Positions 33,461 through 44,098 of a DNA stretch of 64,000 nt are shown here, piece after piece (the stretch's first letter is position 1; every line of letters begins with the position of its first letter). Under the pieces are notes generated by a model. That model was not told the origin of the DNA. It searched no databases and worked only from the letters and a program-made list of their open reading frames with translations. The stretch spans positions 212,366 to 276,365 of the forward strand of contig NZ_JASIRT010000004.1 of the NCBI RefSeq assembly GCF_030063475.1, read 5' to 3'. Origin of the DNA: Roseomonas sp. E05. Its GTDB lineage: Bacteria; Pseudomonadota; Alphaproteobacteria; Acetobacterales; Acetobacteraceae. The translations under genes were made by a program, and so were the position numbers.

Positions 33461-35038
33461 ATGAACCTGCACCGCCGCACCTTTCTCGGCGCCGGCGCCG
33501 CGCTGCTCGCCGCGCCGGCGCTCGCCCAGGGCAGCAAGGGCAGCAGCACGCTGCGCTTCATCCCGCAGGCCAATCTGAGCGCGCTGGACCCGATCTGGAC
33601 CACCGCCACCGTCACCGCCAACCACGGCTACTACGTCTTCGACGTGCTCTATGCCGTGAACAGGGCGGGCGAGGTGAAGCCGCAGATGGCCGAGGGCCAC
33701 GAGGTCTCGGAGGACGGGCTGCGCTGGCGCATCCGCCTGCGCCCGAACCTGAAGTTCCACGATGGCGAGCCCGTGCGCGCGGCCGACTGCGTCGCCAGCC
33801 TCAAGCGCTGGGCGGCGCGCGACGGCTTCGGCCAGCTGCTCGCCAAGGTGGTGGAGGAGTGGCGCGCGGCGGATGACCGCACCATCGAGATCCGCCTCAC
33901 CCGGCCCTTCCCGCTGCTGCCGCTGGCGATCGGCAAGCCGGACGCCAATGCCGCCTTCATCATGCCCGAGCGCCTCGCCAGGACCGATGCCAACAAGGCC
34001 GTCACGGAGATGGTGGGCTCCGGCCCCTATCGCTTCCTGGCCGGCGAGTACAATTCCGGCAGCCGCGTGGCCTACGAGAAGTTCGACGGCTACGTGCCGC
34101 GCGACGAGCCGCCCGACGCCGCCGCCGGCGGCAAGGTCGCGCATTTCCAGCGCATCGAATGGATGATCATCCCTGACCCCGCCACCGCCGCGGCGGCGCT
34201 GATGAACGGCGAGGCCGACTGGTGGGAGCGCCCGCTCTCCGACCTGCAGCCGATGCTGGCCAGCAACCGCGACATCCGCCGCGAGGTGACGGACCCGGCC
34301 GGCCGGCTGGCGCTGATGCGGCTGAACTGTCTGCACCCGCCCTTCAACGACGTGAAGGTCCGGCGCGCCGTGCTGCAGTCGGTGATCCAGGAGAACTACA
34401 TGCGCGCCAGCCAGGGCGACGACACCTCCACCTGGACCGACACGCGCAGCATCTTCCCCAAGCACACGCCCTACTACCAGGACCATGCCGACCTGATGCC
34501 GGGCGACCTCGACAAGGCCCGCGCCACGCTGAAGGAGGCCGGCTACACCGACCAGAAGACCGTCATCATCAACCCGACCGACTTTCCCGATATCGGCCCG
34601 CTCGGCCAGGTGACGGCGGACGCGCTGAAGCGCATCGGCATGAACGTCGATCTGGCGGAGAGCGACTGGGGCACGGTGATCCAGCGGCGCGGCTCGCGCG
34701 AGCCGGTGGAGAAGGGCGGCTGGAGCATCTTCCACACCACCGGTCCCTCCTCCTACTACGGCAACCCGGCGATGTCCCCGCTGATCCGCGGCCAGGGCGC
34801 CGAGGGCTGGTTCGGCTGGTGGAAGAGCGACCGCGCCGAGGCGCTGACGCAGGAATGGCTCTACGCCAAGGACGATGCGGCGCAGCGCAAGGCGGCGCTG
34901 GAGCTGGGCCGGCTCGGCCTGGAGGAGGTTTCCACCGTCCCGCTCGGCCAGTTCACCATCCGCACCGCCTTCCGCAAGGACATCACCGGCATCCTGGAGG
35001 CCCCGGCGCCCCTCCCCTGGAACGTCCGGCGGACCTGA
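33461..35038 (+). CDS. ABC transporter family 5 (peptide/opine type) substrate-binding protein
   Basis: 525 residues, Tat-exported: MNLHRRTFLGAGAALLAAPALAQ has the twin-arginine motif RRTFLG. The mature region opens with STLRFIPQANLSALDPIWTT and contains the family pattern ADCVASLKRWAARDGFGQLL. No permease or ATPase genes are adjacent, so it is an orphan binding component. The ATG at 33461 is set by the signal peptide; earlier in-frame codons only translate repeat sequence. The ligand is unknown. Confidence 0.92.
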   Translation: MNLHRRTFLGAGAALLAAPALAQGSKGSSTLRFIPQANLSALDPIWTTATVTANHGYYVFDVLYAVNRAGEVKPQMAEGHEVSEDGLRWRIRLRPNLKFHDGEPVRAADCVASLKRWAARDGFGQLLAKVVEEWRAADDRTIEIRLTRPFPLLPLAIGKPDANAAFIMPERLARTDANKAVTEMVGSGPYRFLAGEYNSGSRVAYEKFDGYVPRDEPPDAAAGGKVAHFQRIEWMIIPDPATAAAALMNGEADWWERPLSDLQPMLASNRDIRREVTDPAGRLALMRLNCLHPPFNDVKVRRAVLQSVIQENYMRASQGDDTSTWTDTRSIFPKHTPYYQDHADLMPGDLDKARATLKEAGYTDQKTVIINPTDFPDIGPLGQVTADALKRIGMNVDLAESDWGTVIQRRGSREPVEKGGWSIFHTTGPSSYYGNPAMSPLIRGQGAEGWFGWWKSDRAEALTQEWLYAKDDAAQRKAALELGRLGLEEVSTVPLGQFTIRTAFRKDITGILEAPAPLPWNVRRT

Positions 35039-35169
35039 GAAAGGTCGGGGGGAAGGAATTCCCCCCGAACCCCCCATCTTCTTTCTGTCCGTGGAAGGGC
35101 TCGCGGGCCGCCGGCGCGGGAACCCGGGGAAAGAAGAAGGGGGGCGGGGAAATTCATTCCCCCGGCCTT
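35039..35169. repeat. Family A paired intergenic repeat, copy 8
   Basis: The left unit follows the TGA of the ABC gene directly (GAAAGGTCGGGGGGAAGGAATTCCCCCC, then CCCCCCATCTTCTTTCTGTC). The right unit (35128-35169) reads GAAAGAAGAAGGGGGGCGGGGAAATTCATTCCCCCGGCCTT, with a slightly damaged stem. Confidence 0.85.
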
Positions 35170-35269
35170 TGCCGCGCTCGCGTTCTACCGCACCCGCGAA
35201 GCGGCTGCCTTTCGCGCATCGCCCGGGACCGACATAAAGGGGGGTGAGAAGCACGGGAGCCCCGAGGAC

Positions 35270-37567
35270 ATGGACGACGCGAAGAAAATGCCAGTGGGCG
35301 ACACCCGCACCGCCCGCATCACCGCCGAGGAGGCGCTCGCCCTGCATGCGGAAGGCAAGCCGGGCAAGCTGGAGATCCGCCTCACCAAGCCGCTGACCAC
35401 GGCGCGCGACCTGTCGCTGGCCTATTCGCCCGGCGTGGCCGAGCCCTGCCTGCACATCCACCGCGACCCGGCGCTGGCCTATGACTACACCGCCAAGGGC
35501 AACATGGTGGCGGTCATCTCGAACGGCACCGCCGTGCTCGGCCTCGGCAACCTCGGCGCGCTGGCCTCCAAGCCGGTGATGGAGGGCAAGGCCGCGCTGT
35601 TCAAGCGCTTCGCCGACGTGGACGCCATCGACCTCTGCATCTCCACCGAGGACGTGGACGAGTTCGTCAACGCCGTGCGCTATCTCGGCCCCTCCTTCGG
35701 CGGCATCAACCTGGAGGACATCAAGGCCCCGGAATGCTTCGTCATCGAGCAGCGCCTGCGCGAGCTGATGGACATCCCGGTCTTCCATGACGACCAGCAC
35801 GGCACCGCCATCGTCGCCGCCGCCGGGCTGATCAACGCCTGCCACCTGACCGGCCGCGCGCTGTCGGAAACCCGCCTCGTCATCAACGGCGCGGGTTCCG
35901 CCGCCATCGCCTGCGCCGAGCTGGTGAAGGCGATGGGCATGAAGCCCGAGAACATCCTGATGTGCGACACCAAGGGCGTGCTCTACCGCGGCCGCGAGCA
36001 GGGCATGAACCAGTGGAAGTCGGCGCACGCCGTCACCACCGACCGCCGCACCCTCGCCCAGGCGCTGGAAGGGGCGGACGCCTTCTTCGGCCTCTCGGTG
36101 AAGGGCGCCGTGACCGCCGACATGGTCCGCGCGATGGCGCCGAACCCGATCATCTTCGCCATGGCCAACCCCGACCCCGAGATCACCCCGGACGAGGCGC
36201 GCGCCGTCCGCCCGGACGTCATCATCGCGACGGGCCGCTCGGACTACCCGAACCAGGTCAACAACGTCCTCGGCTTCCCCTTCATCTTCCGCGGCGCGCT
36301 CGACGTCCGCGCCAGCACCATCAACGACGCGATGAAGGTCGCGGCGGCCGAGGCGCTGGCCATGCTGGCGCGCGAGGACGTGCCGGAGGAAGTCGCCGGC
36401 GCCGGCGGCGGCAAGGGCCTGCGCTTCGGCCCGGAATACATCATCCCGCACGCCTTCGACCCGCGGCTGATCGCCCGCGTCTCCCCCGCCGTCGCCAGGG
36501 CGGCGATGGAGACCGGCGTCGCCCGCCGCCCGCTCCCCGACCTCAACCGCTATTCCCGCGGCCTCGCCGGGCGCCTGGATGCCGCCGTCAACGCGCTGGA
36601 GATCATCACCGAGCGCCTGAAGGCCAATCCGCGCAAGGTGGTCTTCGCCGAGGGCGAGGAGGAGAAGGTCATCCGCGCCGCCATCGCCTACCGCCAGTCC
36701 GGCTACGGCACCCCCGTGCTGGTCGGGCGGGAGGACCGCATCAACGCCACCGTCGCCGCGCTCGGCATCCCGCTGCCGGAAGGCGTCGAGATCCACAACG
36801 CCCGCCTCTCCGACAGCAACCGCCGCTACGCCGAGCACCTCTATGCCCGCAAGCAGCGCCAGGGCTTCCTGTTCCGCGACTGCCAGCGCCTGGTGAACCA
36901 GGACCGCAACGCCTTCGGCGCCTGCATGGTGGCCCTCGGCGACGCCGACGCCATGGTCTCCGGCATCACCCGCTCCACCAACGACACGCTGGAGAACGTG
37001 CGGCTCGCCATCGACACCGCGCCGGAAACGGTGCTCTTCGGCCTGACGCTGATGCTGGCGCGCCGCTCCGGCACCGTGCTGGTGGCCGACACCGCCATCC
37101 ACGAGCGGCCGGATGCCGCGACGCTGGCCGGCATCGCCATCCAGTCCGCCGCCGAGGCCCGCAAGCTCGGCCTGACCCCGCGCGTCGCCTTCCTCTCCTT
37201 CTCCACCTTCGGCGATCCGGGCGGCACCATCACCGGCCCGCTGCGCGAGGCGGTGCGCCTGCTCGACCAGAAGGGCGTGGACTTCGAGTACGACGGCGAA
37301 ATGGCCGCCGACGTGGCGCTGAACCCGCAGCTCCGCGCGCTCTACCCCTTCTGCCGCCTGACCGGCCCGGCCAACATCCTGGTCATGCCCGGCCTGCACG
37401 CCGCCCACATCCTGACCAAGGCGGTGCCGCACCTGACCAGCGCCACCACCATCGGGCCGCTGCTGGTCGGCCTGGAGAAGCCGGTGCAGCTCGTGAACAT
37501 GGGCAGCACCGTTACCCAGATCCTGGAAATGGCCTGCCTCGCCGCGCACGCCTCGATCCGGCGCTGA
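35270..37567 (+). CDS. maeB: NADP-dependent malic enzyme with phosphotransacetylase-like domain
   Basis: 765 residues, the usual two-part MaeB. The malic domain converts malate to pyruvate and CO2: [36 protein letters not shown] with the metal site, and the NADP fold [15 protein letters not shown]. The C-terminal half from about residue 450 is a phosphotransacetylase-like domain ([20 protein letters not shown]) that is usually regulatory. AGCCCCGAGG precedes the ATG. It probably forms a single-gene unit followed by a repeat hairpin. Confidence 0.96.
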   Translation: MDDAKKMPVGDTRTARITAEEALALHAEGKPGKLEIRLTKPLTTARDLSLAYSPGVAEPCLHIHRDPALAYDYTAKGNMVAVISNGTAVLGLGNLGALASKPVMEGKAALFKRFADVDAIDLCISTEDVDEFVNAVRYLGPSFGGINLEDIKAPECFVIEQRLRELMDIPVFHDDQHGTAIVAAAGLINACHLTGRALSETRLVINGAGSAAIACAELVKAMGMKPENILMCDTKGVLYRGREQGMNQWKSAHAVTTDRRTLAQALEGADAFFGLSVKGAVTADMVRAMAPNPIIFAMANPDPEITPDEARAVRPDVIIATGRSDYPNQVNNVLGFPFIFRGALDVRASTINDAMKVAAAEALAMLAREDVPEEVAGAGGGKGLRFGPEYIIPHAFDPRLIARVSPAVARAAMETGVARRPLPDLNRYSRGLAGRLDAAVNALEIITERLKANPRKVVFAEGEEEKVIRAAIAYRQSGYGTPVLVGREDRINATVAALGIPLPEGVEIHNARLSDSNRRYAEHLYARKQRQGFLFRDCQRLVNQDRNAFGACMVALGDADAMVSGITRSTNDTLENVRLAIDTAPETVLFGLTLMLARRSGTVLVADTAIHERPDAATLAGIAIQSAAEARKLGLTPRVAFLSFSTFGDPGGTITGPLREAVRLLDQKGVDFEYDGEMAADVALNPQLRALYPFCRLTGPANILVMPGLHAAHILTKAVPHLTSATTIGPLLVGLEKPVQLVNMGSTVTQILEMACLAAHASIRR

Positions 37568-37570
37568 GGG

Positions 37571-37624
37571 AAAAAGGTCGGGGGGAAGGAATTCCCCCCG
37601 AACCCCCCATCTTTTTTCTGTCAG
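37571..37624 (+). repeat. Family A repeat, single left-type unit (copy 9)
   Basis: AAAAAGGTCGGGGGGAAGGAATTCCCCCC, then GAACCCCCCATCTTTTTTCTGTCAG, directly after the maeB stop. There is no inverted partner; the following sequence leads straight into the convergent kinase gene. Confidence 0.85.
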
Positions 37625-37711
37625 CCCGTGCGGCGCGGATGGCACGCTGGCCCCCCGGGCCCTGTCAGGCCAACCGGCGGAGCCGCTCCACCAGAACCGG
37701 AGGCCCGCCGC

Positions 37712-38899
37712 CTACGGGCCGCTTTCGCGGACGAGCGGCACCGAGAATGTGAAGCGGGTCTGCGCAGGAGACGAGATCACGGCGAGCCGGCCACCATGGG
37801 CCTTCGCGATCTCGGAGGCGATATAGAGGCCAAGCCCCAGCCCTTCACGATCCGTCCCGGCTTTTCCGCGTGCGAAGGGATGAAAAAGCCGGGCTTGCGC
37901 GGCATGCGGGATTTCGGCGCCGCCATTGGAGACCGACAGCGTGAAGATGCCGCCCTCGGCTCTGCACCGGACCTCGATCGGCTGATCGGCCGCGCCATGG
38001 GTGAGGGCGTTGCCCAGAAGATTGGAAAGAAGCTGCCCGATTCGGCGCGGGTCGCAGTACAGAAGCGTTGGGTCCCCTGCGCAGGACAGGGTGATCTCCC
38101 GGTCGGAATGGCTCAATGCCAGCTCCGCCACGGCCTGGCGCACGAGCGGCTCCATATCGACCAGCTGGAGGTCCAGGGAAAGCCCGCCACCCAGCCTGCC
38201 GCGCGCGAAATCGAGAATATTGTCGATCAGCGATGACATGCGGTCGACGCTGCTTTGCATCTGGCCAAGGATCGACCTTGCGCGCTCCGCATCGGTCACA
38301 GTCCGCAGCATCGTCACGCCGGCCTGGACCGAGGCCAGCGGATTGCGCAGATCATGGCCCACCACGGCGATGAACTGCTCACGAAGTTCGCCTGCCTCCA
38401 CCTCCGTCGCGAGCTTCCCCTCCGACAGGGCGAGCTTGTCGGAGGTATCGAGGTGAAATCCCAGCAGATCAGCGAACATCCGGAACGTAGCCTGCACCTC
38501 CGGCCTGGCCAGGTCCCGGGGCTCGGGATCGATGGCACAGAGTGTTCCGAAGAAGCGCCCGTCCGCCAGCCGGATCGGCACCGAGATATAGCTTCGAAAG
38601 CCATACATGGCCGGCGTGTGATGCCTGCAAAACGCATCATCCGCCATCACGTCGGAGATGATGACGGGCTGCCCAGACTGCCGGATCTCGTGGCAGATCG
38701 TGCTCTCAAGCTGAAGCTCGCCGCCGGGCTGCAATCCAAAGCTGATGTGGTCGAGGACGCTGCAGGCGATCCAGCGCTCGTCGGTGACCCGCGCGACCGC
38801 GGCGAAGCCCATCCCGGTCAGGCGGCAGACAGTGTCGAGAATCGTCGGAACGATGCCGATCCTGCGGATCGCTTCAACGTCGTCTGCCTGTCGTTCCAT
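37712..38899 (-). CDS. GAF-domain sensor histidine kinase
   Basis: 395 residues. The GAF domain covers about residues 5-155 (VARVTDERWIACSVLDHISF, then SYISVPIRLADGRFFGTLCA). The HisKA helix FIAVVGHDLRNPLASVQAG has the phospho-acceptor His, and the ATPase part has QLLSNLLGNALTHGA and GLGLGLYIASEIAKAHGG. There is no transmembrane segment and no receiver, so it is a soluble kinase without an adjacent partner. The ATG at 38899 has AGGGGA at 7-base spacing; a longer start near 38985 cannot be excluded. Its GC content and codon use look lower than in the flanks, which hints at recent arrival. Confidence 0.88.
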   Translation of the reverse strand: MERQADDVEAIRRIGIVPTILDTVCRLTGMGFAAVARVTDERWIACSVLDHISFGLQPGGELQLESTICHEIRQSGQPVIISDVMADDAFCRHHTPAMYGFRSYISVPIRLADGRFFGTLCAIDPEPRDLARPEVQATFRMFADLLGFHLDTSDKLALSEGKLATEVEAGELREQFIAVVGHDLRNPLASVQAGVTMLRTVTDAERARSILGQMQSSVDRMSSLIDNILDFARGRLGGGLSLDLQLVDMEPLVRQAVAELALSHSDREITLSCAGDPTLLYCDPRRIGQLLSNLLGNALTHGAADQPIEVRCRAEGGIFTLSVSNGGAEIPHAAQARLFHPFARGKAGTDREGLGLGLYIASEIAKAHGGRLAVISSPAQTRFTFSVPLVRESGP

Positions 38900-39211
38900 G
38901 CCCACTTCCCCTGCCAGACTATCCCCCAGAGAGGACGAAGGCGAGATCTGATACGCTTTCTCGGCGGCTGTCCCAAACCGTGCCATCGGGCAATGTCCAC
39001 TGCCGGGAAGGGCGCGCGAATTCTCCCACAACCGGGCCGGGCGCCGACCGGTTTCTGGAGCGGCCGGTTCCATCATGAGCCTCGCGCCCGGGTCGCCCGC
39101 GGTTCTTTCGGGCGGGGCTTCCCCCTGGACAAGGCCGCATCTTGCCCTGCCACGTGTTGTTGAGAGTGCGCAATGGCGTGAAAATCCGGCTGCGTGGACG
39201 CGGCGGCCCAA

Positions 39212-39282
39212 AGGAATGGCGGGGTCCGGGGGGACACTGTCCCCCCGGCGGGGGTCCAGGGGGCGGCGCCCCCTGGCCCATT
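39212..39282. repeat. Family B-like hairpins upstream of the folD end
   Basis: Two GC palindromes in line: CGGGGGGACACTGTCCCCCCG and CCAGGGGGCGGCGCCCCCTGG, both preceded by GGGGTCC as in family B at 601-655. They follow the folD stop (39284) on the minus strand. Confidence 0.65.
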
Positions 39283-39283
39283 T

Positions 39284-40126
39284 TCACCCGCGCCGCGCGA
39301 TCGCCGCCTCGACGGTGTTCTCCAGCAGGCAGGCGATGGTCATCGGCCCGACGCCGCCCGGCACCGGTGTGATCGCCACCGCCCGCTCCTTCGCGGCGGC
39401 GAATTCCACATCCCCCACCAGCCCGCCTTCCGGCCGCCGGTTGATGCCGACATCGATCACCACGGCGCCATCGGCGATCCAGTCGCCCTTCACCATCTCC
39501 GGCCGCCCCACGGCGGCGACCAGGATCTCCGCCCGGCGGCATTCGCCGGCCAGGTCCCGCGTGCGGGAATGCGCGATGGTCACGGTGGCGTCGGCCGCGA
39601 GCAGCAGCGCCGCCATCGGCTTGCCGACGATGTTGGAGCGCCCCACCACCACCGCCCTTGCCCCGGCGACCGTCACGCGCGCCGCCGCCAGCAGGTGCAT
39701 CACCCCCTTGGGCGTGCAGGGCACCAGCCCCTTCTGCCCGGTGGCCAGCAGGCCGGCATTCATGGCGTGGAAGCCGTCCACGTCCTTGGCCGGGTCGATC
39801 GCGGCCAGCACCCTGGCGGGGTCGATCTGCGGCGGCAGCGGAAGCTGCACCAGGATGCCGTCCACCGCCGGGTCGTCGTTCAGCTGCCGCACCAGGCCGA
39901 GCAGCGCCGCCTCGCTGGTCTCCACGGGAAGCTGGATGGTGGCGCTGTCGAGCCCCGCCTGCTGCGCCGCGCGGTCCTTGTTGCGGACATAGACGCCGCT
40001 GGCCGGGTCCTCGCCCACCCGCACCACGCGCAGGGCAGGGGTGAAGGGCAGGGCGGCGACCCGCTCGGCGATGCGGCCGCGCAGCGCCGCGGCCACGGCC
40101 TTGCCGTCGATGATGCTGGCGGTCAT
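39284..40126 (-). CDS. folD: Methylenetetrahydrofolate dehydrogenase / cyclohydrolase
   Basis: 280 residues. It interconverts 5,10-methylene-, methenyl- and 10-formyl-tetrahydrofolate with NADP. Motifs seen are [20 protein letters not shown] (the catalytic Lys is in the VRNKDRAA part), [37 protein letters not shown], and the C-terminal [15 protein letters not shown]. It follows the DUF167 gene with a 4-base overlap. Confidence 0.96.
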   Translation of the reverse strand: MTASIIDGKAVAAALRGRIAERVAALPFTPALRVVRVGEDPASGVYVRNKDRAAQQAGLDSATIQLPVETSEAALLGLVRQLNDDPAVDGILVQLPLPPQIDPARVLAAIDPAKDVDGFHAMNAGLLATGQKGLVPCTPKGVMHLLAAARVTVAGARAVVVGRSNIVGKPMAALLLAADATVTIAHSRTRDLAGECRRAEILVAAVGRPEMVKGDWIADGAVVIDVGINRRPEGGLVGDVEFAAAKERAVAITPVPGGVGPMTIACLLENTVEAAIARRG

Positions 40127-40443
40127 GGCAGGTTCTCCAGTTGCTCGGCGAGGCGGGCGGGGTCGCCCGCGATGCGGCAGGTCTTTTCGCGTGCCGCCGC
40201 CCCCTGCACCACCGCGATGGCGGAAGCGGGGACATGCAGGGCCTCGGCCAGCAGGGCGCAGATCGCGCGGTTGGCCCGTCCGTCCTCCGGCGCCGCATGC
40301 ACCGCGAGCTTCAGGCGGGGGCCGTCCGGGGTCTCCACCCAGCCGCCCAGGCCGGCGCGGCGCGCCTTGGGCTGCGCCTTGACGCGCAGCTCGATGCCGC
40401 CTTCGACGGCCCGCCAGCCCCTCAGCGCGCCACCAGCGGCCAC
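40123..40443 (-). CDS. DUF167 / YggU-family protein
   Basis: About 106 residues. [41 protein letters not shown] and [20 protein letters not shown] form the known YggU-like fold; the function of the family is not known. There is no ATG in frame near the expected start. A GTG at 40443, which overlaps the yggT end by 22 bases, is the likeliest start. It sits between yggT and folD in one operon, with a TGA/ATG overlap at folD. Confidence 0.8.
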   Translation of the reverse strand: MAAGGALRGWRAVEGGIELRVKAQPKARRAGLGGWVETPDGPRLKLAVHAAPEDGRANRAICALLAEALHVPASAIAVVQGAAAREKTCRIAGDPARLAEQLENLP

Positions 40444-40715
40444 AGCGTGGTCCAGAGGAAGATCCGCAGCGCGTAGAGCAGCAGGATCAGGATCATCGGC
40501 GAGATGTCGATGCCGCCCATGTTCGGCAGGAATCTGCGGATCGGCCGCAGCGCCGGCTCGGTGAGCTTGTAGAGGAAGTCGGACACCGCCCAGACGAAGC
40601 GGTTGCGGGTGTCCAGCACGTTGAAGGCAATCAGCAGGCTGAACACGGCCGCAATGATCAGGGCCCAGACATAGAGGCCAATGGCCTGATCGATCAGCCA
40701 GAACACCGCGTACAT
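40422..40715 (-). CDS. YggT-family membrane protein
   Basis: 97 residues with two hydrophobic segments: [20 protein letters not shown] near the start and [20 protein letters not shown] near the end. Between them, [20 protein letters not shown] is the conserved family motif. YggT proteins are inner-membrane proteins of unknown biochemical role. It is first in the yggT-DUF167-folD run. The start at 40715 gives [13 protein letters not shown], typical of the family. Confidence 0.9.
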   Translation of the reverse strand: MYAVFWLIDQAIGLYVWALIIAAVFSLLIAFNVLDTRNRFVWAVSDFLYKLTEPALRPIRRFLPNMGGIDISPMILILLLYALRIFLWTTLWPLVAR

Positions 40716-40776
40716 CGCAATCCCCTTGTCGTGAGGCCTTCATCTACGGAGCCAGGCCAGATGGAGCAAGCGCCAC

Positions 40777-40805
40777 TTGACTTGTTGTGCGGCCTCGGGG
40801 ATAAG
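40777..40805 (+). promoter_or_regulatory. Probable promoter of tRNA-Ala
   Basis: TTGACT, a 17-base spacer and GATAAG lie 20 bases upstream of the mature tRNA 5' end, a good sigma-70-type match. Confidence 0.55.
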
Positions 40806-40825
40806 CCCGCCCACCGCGCGAGTGT

Positions 40826-40901
40826 GGGGCTGTAGCTCAGTTGGGAGAGCGCCTCGTTCGCAATGAGGAGGTCAGGGGTTCGATTCCCCTCAGCTCCACC
40901 A
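40826..40901 (+). tRNA. tRNA-Ala (anticodon CGC)
   Basis: A 76-base cloverleaf. The acceptor GGGGCTG pairs with CAGCTCC, including the G3-U70 identity pair. The D arm is GCTCAGTTGGGAGAGC, the anticodon loop TTCGCAA gives CGC, the T arm is AGGGGTTCGATTCCCCT, and the 3' CCA is encoded. It reads GCG codons, which are abundant in this GC-rich genome. Confidence 0.96.
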
Positions 40902-41019
40902 CCCCGCGCGCGGCACCCCCCTGAACGATCCGGCTGCTGCCCTCCCGAGGCCCCGCCCCTGCGGTGCCGCCTCTCGGCCTTCCCCTGTGCGGGCCGGCCC
41001 ACTCTCCCCGCTTCGCGCC

Positions 41020-43119
41020 TCAGGCCGCCTTCACCCGCGCCAGGAAGGCATCCACCTCCTGCTTGAGCTGCGCCGACTGGCCGGAAAGCCCCGAGGCCGC
41101 GCTCAGCACCTCCTGGGCCGCGGCGCCGGTTTCATAGGCGCCGGCGCTGACGGCGGTGATGTTCTGCGAGACCGTGTCGGTGGCCTGGGCGGTGCGCTGC
41201 ACGGTCTGCGCGATCTCCCGCGTCGCCGTGCTCTGCTCCTCGATGGCGGTGGCGATGTTGGCGGTGATGTCGCTGACCGAGCCGATGGTGCCGGCGATCT
41301 CCTGGATGGCCTGCACGGCCTTCTGCGTCGCCGCCTGGATCTGCGTGATCTGGCCGCCGATCTCCTCGGTGGCGCGGGTGGTCTGGGTCGCCAGCGACTT
41401 CACTTCCGAGGCCACCACGGCGAAGCCCTTGCCGGCCTCGCCGGCGCGCGCCGCCTCGATCGTCGCGTTCAGCGCCAGCAGGTTGGTCTGCCCGGCGATG
41501 CTGCTGATCAGCTGCACCACATCGCCGATCCGCTGGGCGCTCTCCGCCAGGGCGCGCACCGTGGCATCGGTGTGCTCGGCGCTGCGCACCGCCTCGGCGG
41601 TCACCTCGGTCGCCTGGCCGACCTGCCGGTTGATCTCGCCGATCGAGGCGGTCAGCTGCTCGGCGGCGGCGGCCACCGTCTGCACGCCGCCGCTGGCCTC
41701 CTGCGCCGCGGCCGTGACCGCGCCCGCCTGGCCATCCGTCTCCTTGGCGATGCTGCGCATGGAGCCGGCCGTCGCCTCCATCTCCTGCGCGGCGGCGGAG
41801 AGGGCGCCCACCCGCTCGCCGATCTGCGCCTGGAAGCCGTCGATCAGCCGGGCCAGCGCCTCGGCGCGCTGCTCCCTGGCGGCCTGGGCGGCCTGCTGCT
41901 GGGCGCGCAGCCGGTCGGCGGTGGCCATGTTCTCGCGGAACACGCCGACCGCCGCGGCCATGTCGCCGATCTCGTCCTGGCGGCCGATGCCGGGGATGGC
42001 CACCTCCAGGTCATGCGCCGCGAGCTGGCGCATGGCCGAGGTCATGGCGGCCAGCGGCCTGGCCACGCCGCGCAGCACCAGGCCGAAGCCGCCCGCCATC
42101 AGCACCAGGGCCGCGGCGAGCGCCAGGCCGTTCAGCACGAGCAGCAGGCGCTTCTCCGCCGCCTGCGCCCTGGCGAGGCTCGCGGTTTCCTGCATGGCGG
42201 CGAGCGCCACATCCGCGGCGGCGCCGAGCATGCTGATGTTGCGCCGCTGCAGCTCGGCCAGGGCCATGTCCGGCGCGCCCTTCTCCAGGCTTTGCACCAC
42301 TTCGGCCACATGGCGGAAGAAGGGCTCCGGGAAGGCCTCGCCGGCCCGGCGGATGGCGTCCGCCACCGGCGGCGCCAGGTCCGCCTGGCCCGCCGCGGCC
42401 GCGACCTGCCCCCAGGCGAGCCTGATGCGCCCGCGCTCCTCCGCCAGCGCGAGCTGCGCCGCCTGGTCGAGCGGCGCGCCCTGCGCGAGGCCGGCCTCCG
42501 TTCGCAAGGCCATCAGGCCGCCGGAGAGCCGGGCCGACCAGGCGGCGTCCTTCAGGGCCAGCATGCGGTCCACACGGCTGCTCACCAGCCGGATGGTGCC
42601 AAGCACCTCGTCATGCGCGGCGAGCAGGCCGTCCAGGTAGGCCTGGCTGGAGCGCGGCGCGGCGGCGGTGATCTCGGCCGCGCGGGCGCTGCGGGGCAGG
42701 CGCAGCTGTGCGTCGAGCTGCTGCCGCAGGGCCGCCACGCCCTCCCGGGCCGCGCGCAGGCGTGCCGCCACGGCGGCGGTCTGCGCGCCGCCATCCGCCG
42801 CCATCTCCTGCAGCGCGCGCGCCAGCGCGGCATCCGAGTTGCGGCGGAATTCGAGCACCCGGTTCAGGACCGCGGCATCGGCCGGCGCCTCGCCCGCGAG
42901 GCCGCCCAGCAGCCCGCCGCGCTCGATCCGGCCTTGCAGCATGGCCTGAAAGAGCTGCTCGCCGATGCTGGTCATCGCCGCCACGCGGCGGGCATCGCCA
43001 TTGCCCTGCAGCGCGCTGCGGACGCCCAGCGCCGCCAGCACCAGCAGCAGCACCCCCATGCTGCCCAGGATCAGGTCCAGCTTGCGGCGGATCGAGAGCT
43101 TCAGCGCCACGAATGGCAT
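41020..43119 (-). CDS. Methyl-accepting chemotaxis protein
   Basis: About 699 residues. An N-terminal membrane segment ([19 protein letters not shown]) precedes a long periplasmic domain (about residues 35-310). Then come a second segment ([20 protein letters not shown]), a HAMP domain ([19 protein letters not shown]) and the signalling coiled coil with the conserved tip ([20 protein letters not shown], then [20 protein letters not shown]). The ATG at 43119 abuts an AAAAGGG, whereas a GTG at 43110 has it at 9-base spacing, so translation may begin there. The ligand is unknown; no chemotaxis kinase genes are nearby. Confidence 0.92.
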   Translation of the reverse strand: MPFVALKLSIRRKLDLILGSMGVLLLVLAALGVRSALQGNGDARRVAAMTSIGEQLFQAMLQGRIERGGLLGGLAGEAPADAAVLNRVLEFRRNSDAALARALQEMAADGGAQTAAVAARLRAAREGVAALRQQLDAQLRLPRSARAAEITAAAPRSSQAYLDGLLAAHDEVLGTIRLVSSRVDRMLALKDAAWSARLSGGLMALRTEAGLAQGAPLDQAAQLALAEERGRIRLAWGQVAAAAGQADLAPPVADAIRRAGEAFPEPFFRHVAEVVQSLEKGAPDMALAELQRRNISMLGAAADVALAAMQETASLARAQAAEKRLLLVLNGLALAAALVLMAGGFGLVLRGVARPLAAMTSAMRQLAAHDLEVAIPGIGRQDEIGDMAAAVGVFRENMATADRLRAQQQAAQAAREQRAEALARLIDGFQAQIGERVGALSAAAQEMEATAGSMRSIAKETDGQAGAVTAAAQEASGGVQTVAAAAEQLTASIGEINRQVGQATEVTAEAVRSAEHTDATVRALAESAQRIGDVVQLISSIAGQTNLLALNATIEAARAGEAGKGFAVVASEVKSLATQTTRATEEIGGQITQIQAATQKAVQAIQEIAGTIGSVSDITANIATAIEEQSTATREIAQTVQRTAQATDTVSQNITAVSAGAYETGAAAQEVLSAASGLSGQSAQLKQEVDAFLARVKAA

Positions 43120-43669
43120 CCCTTTTCAAGACGAGCCTCAAGAAAAGGAGAGAATCGTTTCTCATTCCCGAAGCCGCTGTGCCTCACGGCGGCCGAACCG
43201 GCGCCTTCGAGGCTGCCCGGCCAAGCCGCGCGGCCGGCCACCAGCAGGCGCCGCTCCTCGCGCTGCAACCGCCCAAGCGGGGCCTCGCCCTTCCGGGCGA
43301 CGTCCCGCAGGCCGCTGCCGCAGCGGTCGAAGGCCGGCCGGTCCCTCCGCCCTCGCCGCGGTGCTTCTCCGCGGTTTCCGCGGCGCTGCGGGCCAGGGTG
43401 AAGGGGCCGAGTCGCGCAGGCAGCAGGGCCAGGGCGGGCCACGCCGACCCGGCCGCTCACCTCCTCCGGCCTGAACGGTGCCGTCCAGCCGGTGGTGCCG
43501 TTCCCGAAACCCCGCGGCGAGGCGATCGGCGGCGCATCCCCGCTTCCGCTTCCCCCTGGGCGGGCGGCCGGAATGGCGCCCGGAAATTCCACGCCTCGCC
43601 TCGACGCGAAGGGGTTTCCGTGGAAGGGTCGGGGCTTGTCGGACCGACTCTGGACGCCTGGAACAGCGC
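43120..43669. other. 550-base region without a convincing gene
   Basis: Several frames are open because of the high GC content, but none shows a recognisable domain, a good ribosome-binding site or consistent codon bias. Just upstream of the chemoreceptor start is an AT-richer stretch with GAGAA/TTCTC symmetry near 43150, a possible promoter zone. The rest may hold the upstream region of the VOC gene or a decayed gene. Confidence 0.5.
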
Positions 43670-44098
43670 ATGCAATTCGATCATATCGGCGTGGTGGTGA
43701 AGACGCTGAAGCGGGGCCGCGACATGCTGGGCCCGCCCCTGCAGATCCGCGCCTGGACCCGGGAATGGGAAGATCCCGTCAACAAGGTCCATGTGCAGTT
43801 CGGCTACGACCCGTCCGGGGTCTGCTATGAGCTGATCGCCCCGCTGGGCGAGGAAAGCCCGGTCGCGCTGGCCCTCAAGACCAAGTCCCGCATCCTCAAC
43901 CATGTCGCCTACCTGGTCGAGGATCTGGCGGCCGAGGGCGAGCGCCTGCGGGACGCGCATTGCCTCCCCATCGCCGAGCCCCAGCCGGCCATCGCCTATG
44001 GCGGCCGGCCCATCCAGTTCTTCATGAGCCCGCTCAGCGTCATCATCGAGCTGATCGAGGCGCCCGGGCACAGGCACCAGATCCTGCCGCCGGGCTAG
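43670..44098 (+). CDS. VOC-family (glyoxalase/dioxygenase fold) protein
   Basis: 142 residues. MQFDHIGVVVKTLKRGRDML is the classic first beta-alpha-beta unit, and VCYELIAPLGEESPV and ILNHVAYLVEDLAAEGERLR belong to the following units. It resembles methylmalonyl-CoA epimerase-type or lactoylglutathione lyase-like proteins. H5, E53-type and C-terminal Glu (SVIIELIEAPG) metal positions are present. The substrate cannot be fixed. The stop TAG is also the start of repeat C3. Confidence 0.85.
   Translation: MQFDHIGVVVKTLKRGRDMLGPPLQIRAWTREWEDPVNKVHVQFGYDPSGVCYELIAPLGEESPVALALKTKSRILNHVAYLVEDLAAEGERLRDAHCLPIAEPQPAIAYGGRPIQFFMSPLSVIIELIEAPGHRHQILPPG

Noticed and set aside
33380..37645. A 1421-residue open frame opposite the ABC binding protein and maeB
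   Set aside because: It is a high-GC antisense shadow with His/Gly/Arg-rich composition and no domain.
43120..43669. Possible gene on either strand in the gap between the chemoreceptor and the VOC gene
   Set aside because: Open frames lack a start signal, a domain and consistent codon bias.
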